Notes under the pieces: model-generated | Seen by the model: only the letters and a program-made list of their open reading frames with translations | Databases searched by the model: none | What the model was told of the DNA's origin: nothing | Part shown: piece by piece, positions 1 to 7,540 of the stretch | Position numbering within the stretch: position 1 is the first letter of the stretch | Layout: the number at the start of each line of letters is the position of its first letter | Program-made: the position numbers and the translations under genes | Assembly (NCBI RefSeq): GCF_005870035.1 | Contig: NZ_SWJG01000010.1 | Coordinates: 1-64,000 of the forward strand | Length of the DNA: 64,000 nucleotides | Origin: Spirosoma lacussanchae | Lineage (GTDB): Bacteria; Bacteroidota; Bacteroidia; Cytophagales; Spirosomataceae | Reading direction: 5' to 3'

Positions 1-96
1 ATAGAGATTTGGTATAACCGGCAACGCAGGCATTCGGCGCTAGGCTATCTTTCCCCTTTTGACTATTACAGTGGGCAGTGCCAACAAGTTGCTTAA
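1..96 (+). CDS. IS3-family transposase, C-terminal end (cut by window edge)
   Basis: The 31 visible codons form the end of a DDE (rve) integrase-type transposase. The pattern YNRQRRHSALGYLSP followed by DYY is the conserved C-terminus of IS3-family OrfB proteins, just after the catalytic glutamate. The reading frame enters from beyond base 1 and stops at TAA 94-96. The rest of the element, including the catalytic aspartates and OrfA, lies outside the window, so it cannot be said whether the element is intact. The family call is secure; the IS name is not known. Confidence 0.85.
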   Translation: MEIWYNRQRRHSALGYLSPFDYYSGQCQQVA

Positions 97-126
97 AAGT
101 TTGTCCAGTGTTTTGTTGCAAGTCCA
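1..126 (+). mobile_element. Right end of an IS3-family insertion sequence
   Basis: After the transposase stop comes a short tail ending near 126. Bases 102-126 begin TGTCCAGTG and end CAAGTCCA, which read inward on the other strand as TGGACTTG. This is a plausible terminal inverted repeat with TG/CA ends, but the matching left end is outside the window. From base 127 on, a different coding frame begins in mid-gene, which fits an insertion junction. The exact edge is inferred. Confidence 0.65.
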
Positions 127-374
127 TAACCGAACGCGCCTGGCACAAGATTCGTGACGAGTTAGTCAATGACCTTAACCTGCCCCTCGCCTATGACCCA
201 GTCCGCAAAACGTATTACTACACCGAAGAGGGCCAACTCGTGTTTGGGTTTCAGCGAAAGCTAAATAATAGTGACATGGAGAAGTTGGAAGGCGGCAGAA
301 AACTTCAGACGACTGGCCCCCTATGGTCATTTGGATCTCTGATTTCAGTAGGCTATCAAAACATACAGGCGTAG
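127..374 (+). pseudogene. Truncated helix-turn-helix-like protein with a double-glycine-like tail (copy A)
   Basis: The frame reads through the IS end into TERAWHKIRDELVNDLN and then YDPVRKTYYY. This resembles the recognition-helix and wing region of DeoR/WYL-type regulators (inference from pattern). It is followed by KLNNSDMEKLEGG, where Leu, Met and Leu fall at -12, -7 and -4 relative to a Gly-Gly, as in double-glycine export leaders, and then by a 25-residue tail. The N-terminus is missing, apparently cut off by the IS element. A second, decayed copy lies at 1176-1330, and the two stay codon-aligned past the Gly-Gly. This points to a real coding family rather than chance. Function unknown. 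Confidence 0.5.
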
Positions 375-380
375 TGCATT

Positions 381-1136
381 ATGATTATTTTGACCAGCAA
401 CAATTTTGGATACGTTAGCAAAGCACCTCTTTGTCTTGCCAAAATGGTCCTCATCATCGCACACCAAATGAGCTATGGTCAATCTGTACAATCCATACAT
501 GAGAGGTATTTACAGAATCTTGGTAGCCGACGTTGTATAGATTCTATCACCACCATTTTCTTATCTGGAGATGGATTTGATAGTCAAACAGGAACCAAGT
601 ACATAGTTAATATATACAAAGCTTTTCCGAACCTTTGTTCTTATGAAAGAATTAACGACACAGATACAACATACTTTAATTATGATGGTCACACTAATTG
701 TTTAGGTAGTAGACCTGAGCGTAATTCTATAAAGCTACTCAACAAAATTTTATCTGATAATCAGTCTTATTTCAGATATGAAAAATTATTTAATGATTTC
801 GTACACATTGGTGATAAATGCACTTTTATAAATAAAATAGTTGAAAGCGACGAAGAGTTTTATATACTTGAATATAATGACAAAAAATTCATACAAACAT
901 TTTACATAAACTGTCAAACTTACAACATCTCTAAAGACATAGTTTACAATACTATAAGCACAGCCAAGAAAGAGACAAACTACTCCAATTTCCAAATTAT
1001 AAATTGTATAAATATTCCGTTAACGGAAGTAAGCTACTTTAGTATTGATGGCATTCCCACTTCTACATCTATTTATAACTATAAAAATGTAGTTATAAAC
1101 AAAGACATGAGCAAAAATCGTTTCTCATGCGATTAG
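381..1136 (+). CDS. AT-rich hypothetical protein, possibly secreted
   Basis: This 251-codon frame starts six bases after copy A ends. No family is recognised. An inner start at ATG 444 would give MVLIIAHQMSYGQS, which resembles a short signal peptide ending in the '..GQS' common in this phylum, so that start may be the real one. The remainder is rich in Asn, Ile, Tyr and Lys with scattered cysteines and no clear membrane span. Base composition is far lower in GC than the housekeeping genes from 5.9 kb onward, which suggests recent transfer. It is flanked on both sides by copies of the same decayed coding unit. It may be cargo of the island or an old effector or immunity gene, but nothing in the sequence decides this. 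Confidence 0.5.
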   Translation: MIILTSNNFGYVSKAPLCLAKMVLIIAHQMSYGQSVQSIHERYLQNLGSRRCIDSITTIFLSGDGFDSQTGTKYIVNIYKAFPNLCSYERINDTDTTYFNYDGHTNCLGSRPERNSIKLLNKILSDNQSYFRYEKLFNDFVHIGDKCTFINKIVESDEEFYILEYNDKKFIQTFYINCQTYNISKDIVYNTISTAKKETNYSNFQIINCINIPLTEVSYFSIDGIPTSTSIYNYKNVVINKDMSKNRFSCD

Positions 1137-1522
1137 AGATCAACTCAAGCTTCGGAAAATATATTACTGTGTGCTTATGAACCAGTCCGCAAAATGTACT
1201 ACTACAACGAAGAAGGTCGAATCATATTTGGGTTTCAGCGAAAGCCAAACAATAAGGATATGCGAAAACGCCAACTAAGCTAAGAATTCCAGACGGCCAG
1301 CCTCCTCTGGTCTTTGGCTGCAGCAAGTACCAGCTCCATGAACCGAGAGAATAGTTTTTTAAAATTCATCTTTAAATAATGGATTTAATGCTGCTTTATA
1401 AGATAAATTGGAAATTTCTATAAAATTTATATCGATGAACTCTCAGTTCAGTGAAAGCCCCGAAGTTGCGAGGGTCATTCAGTGTCGGATGACACGTATT
1501 TAACAATAAACATTTAAAACGC
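1137..1522. other. Stretch without an intact gene, upstream of the peptide gene
   Basis: It contains the decayed copy B (1176-1330), then about 190 AT-rich bases that must carry the promoter and leader of the peptide gene starting at 1523. A small perfect hairpin, GTGTC-GGAT-GACAC, sits at 1482-1495, about 28 bases before the start codon. No convincing TAnnTTTG box was found, so the promoter cannot be placed. Confidence 0.5.
1176..1330 (+). pseudogene. Decayed second copy of the HTH-like/double-glycine unit (copy B)
   Basis: Reading from TAT 1176, the translation runs YEPVRKMYYYNEEGRIIFGF, then QRKPNNKDMRKRQLS and a stop (TAA 1281-1283). Copy A has nearly the same residues from 192. Continuing in frame past the stop, copy B reads EFQTASLLWSL where copy A has KLQTTGPLWSF. 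Homology therefore extends through the tail, and copy B was a gene of the same type before it decayed. In copy B the Gly-Gly is lost and the helix-turn-helix half before 1176 is absent. The offset between the copies is 984 bases. Confidence 0.6.
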
Positions 1523-1723
1523 ATGAAAAAACTAAATGTAATCCAGTTGGAACGCATAACCGCTGGAAGATGTACGGGAGAGTCTATTTCTTTTGCTTCG
1601 TCAGTAGCAAGTCTTGGCAAAGCAATCGGTGATGATGATTCTTCAGGATGGGACTATGCTACAGCCTCTTTAGGAGTAGCTGCTGCAGGCGAAAAATGGA
1701 TGGCTTGCATGGGCTGGCTTTAA
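1523..1723 (+). CDS. Small bacteriocin-like precursor peptide with an export leader
   Basis: A 66-residue product. Residues 1-15 (MKKLNVIQLERITAG) resemble a double-glycine-type leader: Leu4, Leu9 and Ile12 fall at -12, -7 and -4 from a cleavage point after Ala14-Gly15. The core is rich in Ala, Ser and Gly, with an acidic DDDSS turn near 37-41 and a Trp-rich end. It has exactly two cysteines, Cys17 and Cys62, near its two ends, so one disulfide could close almost the whole core. Downstream, on the same strand, are a thioredoxin-fold protein and a C39-peptidase exporter, which cleave or handle such peptides in known systems. The role as a secreted bacteriocin or signal is an inference; Ala-Gly instead of Gly-Gly is a variant cleavage site. 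Confidence 0.6.
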   Translation: MKKLNVIQLERITAGRCTGESISFASSVASLGKAIGDDDSSGWDYATASLGVAAAGEKWMACMGWL

Positions 1724-1735
1724 TCCGAAATCTAC

Positions 1736-1759
1736 GGCCAGTAGAATTATCTACTGGCC
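1736..1759 (+). terminator. Strong hairpin after the peptide gene (attenuator-like)
   Basis: A perfect 9-bp inverted repeat (GGCCAGTAG / CTACTGGCC, loop AATTAT) lies between the peptide gene stop and the next start. It has no run of T after it. It is better read as a partial terminator or an RNA-stabilising structure that would let the small peptide be made in excess over the export genes. Confidence 0.6.
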
Positions 1760-1776
1760 ATTTCACCTCAAGTAAT

Positions 1777-2487
1777 ATGAAAAAGTATTTGATTTTATGT
1801 GCCTTATACTGCTATGCCTACTTTTGTAATGCACAAAAAATAAAACGTGTTATTGGCACGTACTTCTCAAAAGATACTTTACAACCAGTTAGCCTTATTT
1901 TAAAACCGGGCGATAATAAATCTATTTCAGGAATACTTATTACTGAAATAGGTCAGGAATACACCTACTTCACGCATCAAAATGACACCCTGACAGGGCA
2001 TTTTATCCCATCTCAACCCGACAATTATATTAAAGCCATTATAAAAGATGAATCCCTTGAACTATTCATCACGCACAACGGCCTAACAAAACACCTATTC
2101 CTGTCAAAACTGAAAGACTTTGATTCAGACTTGCCTAAAAACAAGCAATTTGACCAGGCACTTTTTGGGAAATGGGTCTATTACGATGAAAAACAAGGAA
2201 AACTCATACACACTCAATATTTTGCATTCTATCCAGGTGGAAAATTAGAATTTGGCCATGCCAAACACCCTGATATAATGAATTCTGATATTATCAAATC
2301 AGGTAAAGTTAAGCCTAAATGGGCTACACAAAATCAACACCTACATTTATTATTTGAAACAAGCCTACCGTTATATATTCCTAGTATCCCAGCAAGCATT
2401 TATCGTGTAGCTGGTGATACGCTTTACATGAATAATAACTTTGGCCGCGTTCATAAAGCGGTAAGAGATAAATCGTTTATACCATGA
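1777..2487 (+). CDS. Secreted hypothetical protein of the peptide cassette
   Basis: ATG 1777 is chosen because it begins MKKYLILCALYCYAYFCNAQ, a clear signal peptide; an earlier in-frame ATG at 1648 would overlap the peptide gene and hide this signal. The 236-residue product has no recognised domain. The mature part is rich in beta-strand-forming residues (repeated T, Y, F, L alternations), which suggests a small secreted beta-rich protein. It overlaps the next gene by four bases (ATGA), so the two are translationally coupled. The position between precursor and exporter suggests a role in immunity, processing or surface display, but no sequence evidence selects among these. Confidence 0.6.
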   Translation: MKKYLILCALYCYAYFCNAQKIKRVIGTYFSKDTLQPVSLILKPGDNKSISGILITEIGQEYTYFTHQNDTLTGHFIPSQPDNYIKAIIKDESLELFITHNGLTKHLFLSKLKDFDSDLPKNKQFDQALFGKWVYYDEKQGKLIHTQYFAFYPGGKLEFGHAKHPDIMNSDIIKSGKVKPKWATQNQHLHLLFETSLPLYIPSIPASIYRVAGDTLYMNNNFGRVHKAVRDKSFIP

Positions 2488-3110
2488 ATAGCTTAACCCG
2501 ATATTTATTACTCTTTTCATTACTTCTAATGACCGACTTTACATTAGGAGCAATCGTATATCACTTTTTCTTACCTGAACAGTTAGTATTAGAAAGTTTA
2601 TCTAAAAAATTTACACAGTCTGAAATAGCAACTCTATTGAAGCACAAAGAGGACCATTATGTACTTTTAAATCTATTAAAAGGAATTTTTAAGTTATTTA
2701 ATATTGTGGTCATTACAAGCATTTTGTCAATTGGTATTCTGCTAAATGATTTCAAAGTTCAGTGGATACGTATTATTAATATAGTAACTATTGCTCAATT
2801 TGTATTTTTCATCCCATTGCTTTTAAAACTAGGCTGGTTTTCCTTTATCAAGACAGACTATACCTACGCTAATTTCAGCGATTTTAGTGCGCTTTCACTA
2901 TATAACCTCCTGGATTATGCCGAGGAATGGCAAAGATGGCCTCTTAAACAACTCAATATTTTTGAATTTTTATTTTGGCTTATTCTGGCAATAGGTTTAC
3001 AGAAGGCTTATAACATTCCACTAAGCAATGGAATGTCAATTGTGGTGCAGTCATACGGCGTGTCTTTCTTTTTATGGATAACAGTGATTGTTTTTTTAAG
3101 TATTATGTAA
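2484..3110 (+). CDS. Polytopic membrane protein of the peptide cassette
   Basis: A 208-residue protein with about five membrane spans: roughly residues 5-26, 68-87, 96-116, 158-176 and 187-207. The family is not recognised. It starts within the stop codon of the gene before (ATGA overlap) and ends 4 bases before the thioredoxin-fold gene, so it is part of one operon. In other peptide-export loci small membrane proteins of this kind serve as immunity proteins or transport accessories; that role is an inference from position only. The gene is AT-rich like its upstream neighbours. Confidence 0.6.
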   Translation: MNSLTRYLLLFSLLLMTDFTLGAIVYHFFLPEQLVLESLSKKFTQSEIATLLKHKEDHYVLLNLLKGIFKLFNIVVITSILSIGILLNDFKVQWIRIINIVTIAQFVFFIPLLLKLGWFSFIKTDYTYANFSDFSALSLYNLLDYAEEWQRWPLKQLNIFEFLFWLILAIGLQKAYNIPLSNGMSIVVQSYGVSFFLWITVIVFLSIM

Positions 3111-3114
3111 TCAC

Positions 3115-3603
3115 ATGAAGAATTATTTGTATTTATTATTATTCATTCTATTTACTGGAATGACTTACAAAATTCTTGATCGTTTAGCCGTACGCAAAGA
3201 GACGTCCCACAAGATTCACACCCTGCCGAGCGTGGCATCAGCCAAGTTCACAGCACTCAAGCCCATGCTTCACGGGAAACCTTCTATCGTCATTTTCTTT
3301 GATCCTGATTGTGAGCTATGTCACCGGGAAGCTACACAAATACGCCAGCAACAAGCAGCCTTTGCCAATACGTCTGTTTACTGGCTCACTACGCAATCCC
3401 TTACCAAAGCCCGGGCTTTTGCGCATCAATACGGCCTCGATACGCTCTCGATGATGCACGTTGGGGCGCTCACCCGCGAAGAAGCCTACCAGGCTTTTGG
3501 CCCCACAAGCGTACCTCATATTTTTATTTACGGCGCCGATAAGCGACTCCGTAAGGAATACAAGGGCGAGGTAAAAGTGGAGGCCCTCCTAAAGTACCTA
3601 TGA
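3115..3603 (+). CDS. Membrane-anchored thioredoxin-fold (TlpA/AhpC-like) protein
   Basis: A 162-residue protein with an N-terminal hydrophobic anchor (residues 3-19), then a thioredoxin fold. The redox motif CELC is at Cys66-Cys69 after FFDPD, and the cis-proline loop TSVP is at 131-134. These are the hallmarks of periplasmic thiol-disulfide exchange proteins of the TlpA class. It overlaps the exporter gene by ATGA. With a two-cysteine precursor encoded three genes upstream, a role in forming or reshuffling the peptide disulfide is plausible. Composition is odd: the first ~65 bases are AT-rich like the genes before, while the rest has the higher GC of the genes after, as if a junction lay near 3180. 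Confidence 0.75.
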   Translation: MKNYLYLLLFILFTGMTYKILDRLAVRKETSHKIHTLPSVASAKFTALKPMLHGKPSIVIFFDPDCELCHREATQIRQQQAAFANTSVYWLTTQSLTKARAFAHQYGLDTLSMMHVGALTREEAYQAFGPTSVPHIFIYGADKRLRKEYKGEVKVEALLKYL

Positions 3604-5787
3604 AACATATCCACCGGACCTTCACCCGCCAGCTCGACCAAACCGATTGCGGAGTGGCCTGCCTATTGTCAATTTTGCGGTATCATGGCGGAGATGCCAG
3701 CCGGGAACGGCTCCGCGAACTCAGCGGCACAAGCATTCAGGGTACTTCGCTGCTTGGCCTGTACCAAACCGCGCAGGCACTGGGCTTTGATGCCGAGGGC
3801 CTCGAAGCAGAGGGTATCCACAACCTAAGCGAACTTACCGAACCCGCTATTCTGCACGTTTTGATCGACGACGGCCCTACTGGGCAGCGGCTACAGCATT
3901 ATGTTATCTATTATGGTCAGGCTAATGGCTACTACACCATTGGCGACCCGGGGCGGGGTGTGGTGCAGATGCCAGCCGAGGAGCTAACCCAAATCTGGCA
4001 GTCGCGGGCGTTGCTGTCGCTTAAACCTACCGACACGTTTGTCAGAACAACCCAAAGTCGCCAACAGCAGTGGCAGTGGTTCCGGCAATTGCTACACAAC
4101 GACCTGCCCCTGCTGGGCATTGCAGCCGGGCTGGGTGTGCTGATGGCCGCTTTGGGTCTGACGATGGCGCTGTTTTCGCAAAAATTGCTGGATGAGATTC
4201 TGCCCCGGCAAAACGTAGAAAAGCTGACGCTGGGTTTATTGCTATTGGCGGTGCTGTTACTCGCTCGGGCGGGCATTGGCTACCTGCGAGGCTTTTTGCT
4301 GCTGCGGCAAAGCCGGGACTTCAATACGCGCATCGCCAATCACTTTTTCCGCGATCTGCTACAGCTCCCTAAATCGTTTTTCGACACCCGCAAAACCGGC
4401 GATCTGGTGGCTCGGCTCAACGACACCCGCCGAATTCAGGCTACCATCAGCTTCCTGACAGGCAACGTAGTCATTGATGTGCTTATGGTGCTTATTACGG
4501 CTGGTTTCCTGTTTATTTATCACTGGCAGATCGGTTTGCTCAGCCTGGTTTGCCTGCCCCTGTTTGGCTGGCTGGTATGGCGCTTCAACGCCCGGATTAT
4601 TGCGGGCCAACAGGAAGCAATGGCCGGTTATGCCCACACAGAGAGTCATTTTATTGACTGCATGAGCGGCATTGGCGTGATCAAGGCAAACCAGAAAGAG
4701 CCGTTTTTTAGCGCCGTAACGTCGGCCATCTACACGTCTTTTCAGCAAAAGCTCTATCAGTTAGGCTTACTGGGCAATCGCTACAGCCTGCTGAGTGAGT
4801 TAATCAGCGTCGGGATGTTGGTTGCGCTTATTGCTGTGAGTACGTTTATGGTGCTACACAAACAACTGAAACTGGGCGAAATGATGGCCGTTCTGAACAT
4901 GTCCGGTACGCTCATCAGCGCCATTGCCCGGCTTTCTACCACCAATATTCAGTTGCAGGAAGCCCGCGTGGCGTTTCAACGGATGCGTGAGTTCACCGAA
5001 CTCCCCGCCGAAGCATCTGACAGTCAGGAGGTATTAACCAACAGTAGCCTGCCAACAGAAATCGTACTGGAGTCGCTGACGGCAAAAGGCTTATCGTACC
5101 GGTTTGCGGGTCGCCCGGCCCTGTTGAAAGACATCTCATTTTCGGTACAGAGAGGGCAGATTATGGGCCTGATTGGTGAAACCGGTTCGGGCAAAAGCAT
5201 GCTTCTTCAGATTCTACAGAAGTTTTATGAGCCAGAAGAAAAAGACCAACTAAGCGTCAAAATGGCTCTCCCTGGCACTTCATTTGCGGGGGGGGGGTGA
5301 TACTGCCTGGTCAGCCATCCCGGCTGCCGATTGGCGTAGATTGATCGCCTGCGTACCCCAACCGATCAAAATCTTTAACGGCACCCTGCTGGATAATATC
5401 TGTCTGAGCAACACACTCGAAGAAGCCGACGCAGTCGTACAGTTTTGCCAGGAGTACGGTTTCCACGATTATTTCATGAAACTACCACAGAATTACCTGA
5501 CGCTTGTGGGTGAAGAAGGCATAAACCTGTCGGGTGGTCAGCAACAACTGGTTGGTCTGGCCCGGGCTTTGTACCGCCGTCCACAACTGTTGTTGCTGGA
5601 CGAAGCTACGTCTGCCCTCGACCGCCAAACCGAGCAGTTTGTGCTTGCTCTGCTTCAGCGAATCAAATCGCAGATGGCCATTATCATGGTTACGCACAGG
5701 AGCCAGTCCGTTTTACTGGCCGACCGGGTTTATGTGATGGAGAACGGCATTCTTCAGGTAACCAGCACGACACCTACGGTTGCCTGA
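3600..5787 (+). pseudogene. Peptidase C39-containing ABC exporter, frameshifted at a G10 run
   Basis: This is a peptide cleaving-and-exporting ABC transporter. The N-terminal C39 protease has QLDQTDCG with Cys17, His100 and Asp116 as the catalytic triad. Membrane helices span about 155-440, followed by an ATPase with Walker A GETGSGKS, signature LSGGQQQ, Walker [13 protein letters not shown] and switch MVTH. The frame stops at TGA 5298-5300, just after ten G (5288-5297); the ATPase remainder continues in the next frame to 5787. With nine G the gene would encode one protein of about 728 residues, the normal size for the family. Either this clone is switched off by slippage or the run was misread. 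No HlyD-type adaptor gene is adjacent. Confidence 0.85.
5288..5297 (+). repeat. Homopolymer of ten G inside the exporter ATPase
   Basis: The tract lies between Walker A and the signature motif and sets the frame of everything after it. Nine G restores the full exporter; ten gives a stop after three glycines. Mononucleotide runs of this length are known slippage points in phase-variable genes and are also common sequencing-error points. Confidence 0.9.
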
Positions 5788-5923
5788 GCCAGCCCGGATA
5801 CGACCGGCGGCAGGGTATTACTCTACCAAAAATTGGCGGATTGAGAGCGGTTTGTTAACTCATTTGTCACCTTCGGGTTGTACTTTCGCGTTAAATTTCC
5901 GACTCCCAAATTCTGGTATCTGC

Positions 5924-7411
5924 ATGTATTTTCTTGGATTCGACCTCGGCTCATCGTCCGTCAAAGCGTGTTTACTCGATGCCGAAAGCGGTAAAGCCGT
6001 AGCGTCGGTGTTCTTCCCCGAAACCGAAATGGCCATCGATTCGCCCCAGCCCGGGTTTGCTGAACAGCAGCCTGAGCAGTGGTGGCATAATGCCTGCCGG
6101 GCTAGCCAGGCGGTACTGAAGCAGGCCAGCGTTCGGCCCGAGGATGTCAAAGCCATCGGCATCTCGTACCAGATGCACGGGCTGGTGGTGGTAGACAAGG
6201 CTATGAACGTATTGCGGCCTTCCATCATCTGGTGCGACAGCCGGGCCGTTCCGTATGGCAACCAGGCCTTCGATGACCTCGGCCGCGACCGGGTCCTGAA
6301 ACATCTGCTCAACTCGCCGGGCAATTTTACAGCCGCCAAACTGGCCTGGGTCAAAGCCAACGAACCCGATGTATACGCACAGGTAGCCCACTTCATGCTC
6401 CCCGGCGATTACCTGGCGGCCCGCATGACGGGCGAGATCGTCACAACGGGCTCGGGTTTGTCGGAAGGCATCTTCTGGGATTTTCAGACTAACGAGCCCG
6501 CCCAGTTTCTGCTCGATTATTACGGCTTCGATGCATCGCTGCTGCCCACCATCCGGCCTACGTTTGCCCCCCAGGGCGAACTAAGCGCCACGGCAGCCGC
6601 CGAACTGGGGCTTGCCGCCGGAACGCCCGTTACCTACCGCGCCGGCGACCAGCCTAATAACGCCCTGTCGCTCAACGTACTCGAACCGGGCCAGATTGCT
6701 GCTACGGCGGGTACGTCGGGCGTGGTATACGGCGTCAGCGACCGGGCCGACTATGACCCTAAATCGCGGGTCAATACGTTTCTGCACGTCAGCCACCGCC
6801 CCGAGGCCCCACGCTACGGGGTACTGTTGTGCGTAAACGGAACGGGTATTCTGAACAGCTGGCTCCGCAACCAGGTACTGCGCCGGACCATCAGTTACGA
6901 TGAGATGAACCGGCTGGCCCACGAAGCACCCGTTGGTGCCGATGGCCTGGTTTGCCTGCCGTTCGGCAACGGCGCCGAACGCGTACTCGAAAACGCCGAT
7001 CCGGGCGCGTCGTTCCACGGCCTGCAGCTGACCCGCCACGAGCTGCCCCACCTGATCCGGGCCGCTCAGGAAGGGATCGTTTTTGCGCTTTATTACGGCA
7101 TTCAGGTTATGGAAAGCGTAGGCGTTGGTCTGCAAACGATTCGGGCCGGCGAAGCCAATATGATGCTCAGCCCGCTCTTCCGCGACACGCTGGCTAACCT
7201 GACCGGGGCAGCTATTGAGCTATACAATACCGACGGAGCGCAGGGAGCCGCCCGAGGAGCCGGACTTGGTCTTGGCTATTACAAAACCGCGCAGGAGGCA
7301 TTTACCGGCCTTCACGTCACCAAAACCATCGATCCCAACATCCGCGATCAGGAGCGGTATCGGGACGCGTACGAAACCTGGTTAACCCAGCTGGAGAAGA
7401 GCGGCTTATAA
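5924..7411 (+). CDS. xylB: Xylulokinase
   Basis: Phosphorylates D-xylulose to xylulose 5-phosphate in the cytoplasm, feeding the pentose phosphate pathway. The 495-residue FGGY-family protein starts with the ATP-binding motif LGFDLGSSSVK, has GDQPNNA with the catalytic aspartate, and then the nucleotide-binding ATAGTSG. ATG 5924 is chosen because the kinase fold begins there; the upstream part of the open frame has no family resemblance. Xylose isomerase and a xylose transporter are not next to it, so the substrate relies on family resemblance. It stands alone, 136 bases after the exporter, and ends at a strong hairpin. Confidence 0.88.
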   Translation: MYFLGFDLGSSSVKACLLDAESGKAVASVFFPETEMAIDSPQPGFAEQQPEQWWHNACRASQAVLKQASVRPEDVKAIGISYQMHGLVVVDKAMNVLRPSIIWCDSRAVPYGNQAFDDLGRDRVLKHLLNSPGNFTAAKLAWVKANEPDVYAQVAHFMLPGDYLAARMTGEIVTTGSGLSEGIFWDFQTNEPAQFLLDYYGFDASLLPTIRPTFAPQGELSATAAAELGLAAGTPVTYRAGDQPNNALSLNVLEPGQIAATAGTSGVVYGVSDRADYDPKSRVNTFLHVSHRPEAPRYGVLLCVNGTGILNSWLRNQVLRRTISYDEMNRLAHEAPVGADGLVCLPFGNGAERVLENADPGASFHGLQLTRHELPHLIRAAQEGIVFALYYGIQVMESVGVGLQTIRAGEANMMLSPLFRDTLANLTGAAIELYNTDGAQGAARGAGLGLGYYKTAQEAFTGLHVTKTIDPNIRDQERYRDAYETWLTQLEKSGL

Positions 7412-7444
7412 TTGATTGGCGTTGCTGACAACTTCTTTGCTCAT

Positions 7445-7496
7445 CCCTGCAAAACGACGGCCAGTGGTTTCAATCACTGGCCGTCGTTTTGCAGGG
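7445..7496. terminator. Bidirectional terminator between xylB and the convergent gene
   Basis: A perfect 22-bp inverted repeat (7445-7466 / 7475-7496) with an 8-base loop. The stem contains AAAACGACGG on one side and CCGTCGTTTT on the other, so it can act on both strands. It ends transcription of xylB and of the minus-strand gene that stops at 7541. Confidence 0.85.
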
Positions 7497-7540
7497 CCTC
7501 ATTCGCCACCAGACCGCTACAGTAGGTAGCCTCAAACTCA

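Noticed and set aside
1648-1776. Longer start for the secreted protein at 1777
   Set aside because: The extension overlaps the peptide gene in another frame, spans the hairpin at 1736-1759 and hides a clear signal peptide.
7445-7496. Vector or primer contamination suspected from the lacZ/M13-like bases
   Set aside because: The match is part of a perfect 22-bp inverted repeat whose outer bases (CCCTGC/GCAGGG) are not from lacZ, and genes on both sides are normal chromosomal genes.
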